From DATLEX01 sp035525015 (GTDB lineage Bacteria; Acidobacteriota; Thermoanaerobaculia; Gp7-AA8): a stretch of 23,866 bases of DNA. Numbering within the stretch: position 1 is the first letter of the stretch; every line of letters begins with the position of its first letter. Below are positions 22,184 through 23,866 of the stretch, piece after piece. The notes below the pieces were generated by a model. The model was not told the DNA's origin, did not search any database, and saw only the letters and a program-made list of their open reading frames with translations. The stretch is taken from NCBI GenBank assembly GCA_035525015.1, contig DATLFC010000270.1, positions 1 to 23,866 on the forward strand, read 5' to 3'. The translations under genes and the position numbers were made by a program.

Positions 22184-23866
22184 TTTCAGTGCGATGCCGA
22201 GCTCGTCGAGCTGTTTCCTGTCCACAATCGACGGCGCGTCGCTCATCAGGTCGTGTGCGCGGGCCGTCTTCGGGAAGGCGATGACGTCGCGAAGCGAGTC
22301 GGCGCGGGCCATGAGCATGACCATCCGATCGACGCCGAGGGCGATGCCGCCGTGCGGCGGCGCCCCGTACTGGAACGCATCGAGGAGAAAGCCGAAGCGG
22401 TCCCTCGCCTCCTCATCCGCGATGCCGAGTGCGCGAAACATGCGCGACTGCAGCTCGGGGCGGTTGATGCGGATACTGCCGCCTCCCAGCTCCAGTCCGT
22501 TCAGCACGACGTCGTAGGCGCGGGCCATGGCCGCGCCGCGATCGGTCTCGAAGGTGTCGACGCTCTCCGTCGCCGGCGACGTGAAGGGATGATGGCGCGC
22601 GAACCAGCGCTGCGTCTCTTCGTCCCATTCGAACAGCGGAAAGTTCGTCACCCAGAGGAAGTCCCACCGGTTCTCGGGGATCAATCCCTGCTCGCGGCCA
22701 ACGCGCAGCCGCAGCTGGCCCAGGACGTCCCACACTTTCGTCTGGCTGCCAGCGACGATCAGAGCGAGATCGTTTTCCCGGGCGGTCAGGGCGTTGCGGA
22801 GCGATTCGAACGTGGCGTCGTCGAGAAACTTTTTGATCGACGATCCCTTCTGCGCATCGAACTTGATCCAGACCAGACCGGTGGCGCCCAGCTTCTTCGC
22901 CTCTTCCGTCATCTCGTCGATCCGCTTTCGCGAGAGCGTGGCGCCGCCCGGGACCACGATGCCGCGGACGGTAGCCGCCGCGCGGAACGGCTCGAACGCC
23001 GTGCTCCTCGCCGCTTCCGTCACGTCGACCAGCTCCATTCCGAATCGGGTGTCGGGGCGATCAATGCCGAAGCGGTCCATCGCCTCCTGCCACGACATGC
23101 GCGGAAACGGAGCCGTCACCGGCACGCCCGCCAGGGGAAAGATCTCCGTGAACAGCCCCTCGATCAGGCCGTAGACGAATTCCTCGTCGATGAACGAAGC
23201 TTCGACGTCCACCTGCGTGAACTCCGGCTGGCGGTCGCGGCGGAGGTCTTCATCCCGGAAACAGCGCGCGATCTGGAAGTAGCGCTCCAGGCCCGACACC
23301 ATCAGCAGCTGCTTGAAGATCTGCGGTGACTGCGGGAGCGCGTAGAAGTTTCCGGGATGCACGCGGCTGGGAACCAGGTAGTCCCGCGCCCCCTCCGGAG
23401 TCGACTTCGTCAGGATCGGCGTCTCGATCTCCAGGAAACCGTGGCGGTTCATGTAGTCGCGCACGGCGAAGACGACCTGGTGTCGCAGCATCATGTTCCG
23501 CGTCAGCGGCGTCCGTCTCAGGTCGAGGTAGCGGTACTTGAGCCGCAGCTCCTCCGTCGCGTCGGTCTCATCCTCGATGACGAACGGCGGCGTCTCGGCG
23601 CGATTCAGGATCTCGATCTTCGACGCCACCACTTCGACGTCGCCGGTGGGAAGCTTCGGATTGCGCCGCTCCTCGAGCCGGTTCACGACCTCTCCCTCGA
23701 CGCGGACGACGTATTCGGAGCGAAGCTCCTTCGCAGCCGCGATGACTTCGGCGCCGGAGGTCAGCTTCTGATCGGCGACGACCTGGCAGATGCCGCTGCG
23801 GTCGCGCAGATCGACGAACACCAGCTCGCCGAAATCGCGCTGCTTGTGAACCCAGCCGGCCAGGAC
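22178..23866 (-). CDS. aspS: Aspartyl-tRNA synthetase, 5' end outside window
   Basis: AspRS is a class IIb synthetase. The 562 visible residues begin VLAGWVHKQRDFGELVFVDL in the N-terminal OB-fold anticodon-binding domain, so only about 25-30 residues are missing. Class II motifs follow: motif 1 region FLEIETPILTKSTPEGARDY, motif 2 FQIARCFRDEDLRRDRQPEF and motif 3 GGIALGVDRMVMLM. A bacterial-type GAD insertion domain lies between them. Thus it is the bacterial, not archaeal, form. The residue after RD in the OB fold, reported to influence tRNA-Asp/Asn discrimination, is Phe here, so discriminating status is open. The stop lies in a heptamer repeat 3 bp before aroB. Confidence 0.96.
   Translation of the reverse strand, partial: VLAGWVHKQRDFGELVFVDLRDRSGICQVVADQKLTSGAEVIAAAKELRSEYVVRVEGEVVNRLEERRNPKLPTGDVEVVASKIEILNRAETPPFVIEDETDATEELRLKYRYLDLRRTPLTRNMMLRHQVVFAVRDYMNRHGFLEIETPILTKSTPEGARDYLVPSRVHPGNFYALPQSPQIFKQLLMVSGLERYFQIARCFRDEDLRRDRQPEFTQVDVEASFIDEEFVYGLIEGLFTEIFPLAGVPVTAPFPRMSWQEAMDRFGIDRPDTRFGMELVDVTEAARSTAFEPFRAAATVRGIVVPGGATLSRKRIDEMTEEAKKLGATGLVWIKFDAQKGSSIKKFLDDATFESLRNALTARENDLALIVAGSQTKVWDVLGQLRLRVGREQGLIPENRWDFLWVTNFPLFEWDEETQRWFARHHPFTSPATESVDTFETDRGAAMARAYDVVLNGLELGGGSIRINRPELQSRMFRALGIADEEARDRFGFLLDAFQYGAPPHGGIALGVDRMVMLMARADSLRDVIAFPKTARAHDLMSDAPSIVDRKQLDELGIALKG

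Overview
The window is a GC-rich, densely packed bacterial chromosome segment made mostly of housekeeping genes. An outer membrane is implied by PBP1A, a SPOR-domain inner-membrane protein and a PEGA lipoprotein. PATAN/DUF4388-type, FHA and stand-alone receiver proteins, leaderless TANNNT promoters and many short dispersed repeats fit a deep-branching Gram-negative such as Acidobacteriota. That placement is inference: no 16S rRNA or phylogenetic marker was compared.

Left part (1-10868) lies almost entirely on the minus strand. Read 5'->3' on that strand it runs: uvrC, a PATAN-TM-SPOR protein, a DUF4126 membrane protein, rnpB (RNase P RNA), an LD-carboxypeptidase, a cNMP-binding/FHA protein, recG, a decayed four-helix-bundle (S23/IVS family) gene, trpS and scpA (cut by the window edge). 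Several joints are ATGA stop/start overlaps. Almost every larger gap in this block holds tandem 7-bp repeats, usually arranged as two inverted arms.

Middle part (10869-16255): a PadR-type regulator divergent from uvrC with a twin palindromic operator; a small serine hydrolase convergent with it; a GT2 glycosyltransferase coupled to a PEGA lipoprotein; then uvrB with a small membrane protein upstream, convergent with the lipoprotein; and a stand-alone response regulator.

Right part (16256-23866): a large inverted-repeat element between the response regulator and PBP1A; a two-gene unit of a small winged-helix-like protein plus a PAS/HisKA histidine kinase; and a minus-strand cluster aspS (5' end outside the window), aroB, a GNAT acetyltransferase and a GlsB/YeaQ-type membrane protein.

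The most unusual content is in the gaps. Four unrelated 7-bp repeat sequences occur at five sites, and at four of these they form paired inverted arms. One pair brackets a four-helix-bundle gene, recalling the stem-loop layout of 23S rRNA intervening sequences but outside an rRNA gene. A separate family of palindromic elements (GAGCGAAGCGAAGG type) occurs at four places and supplies the stop codons of two convergent genes. A recurring TAAACT box 6-9 nt before start codons points to leaderless transcription, and in the trpS case it moves the start codon well downstream of the longest open frame.
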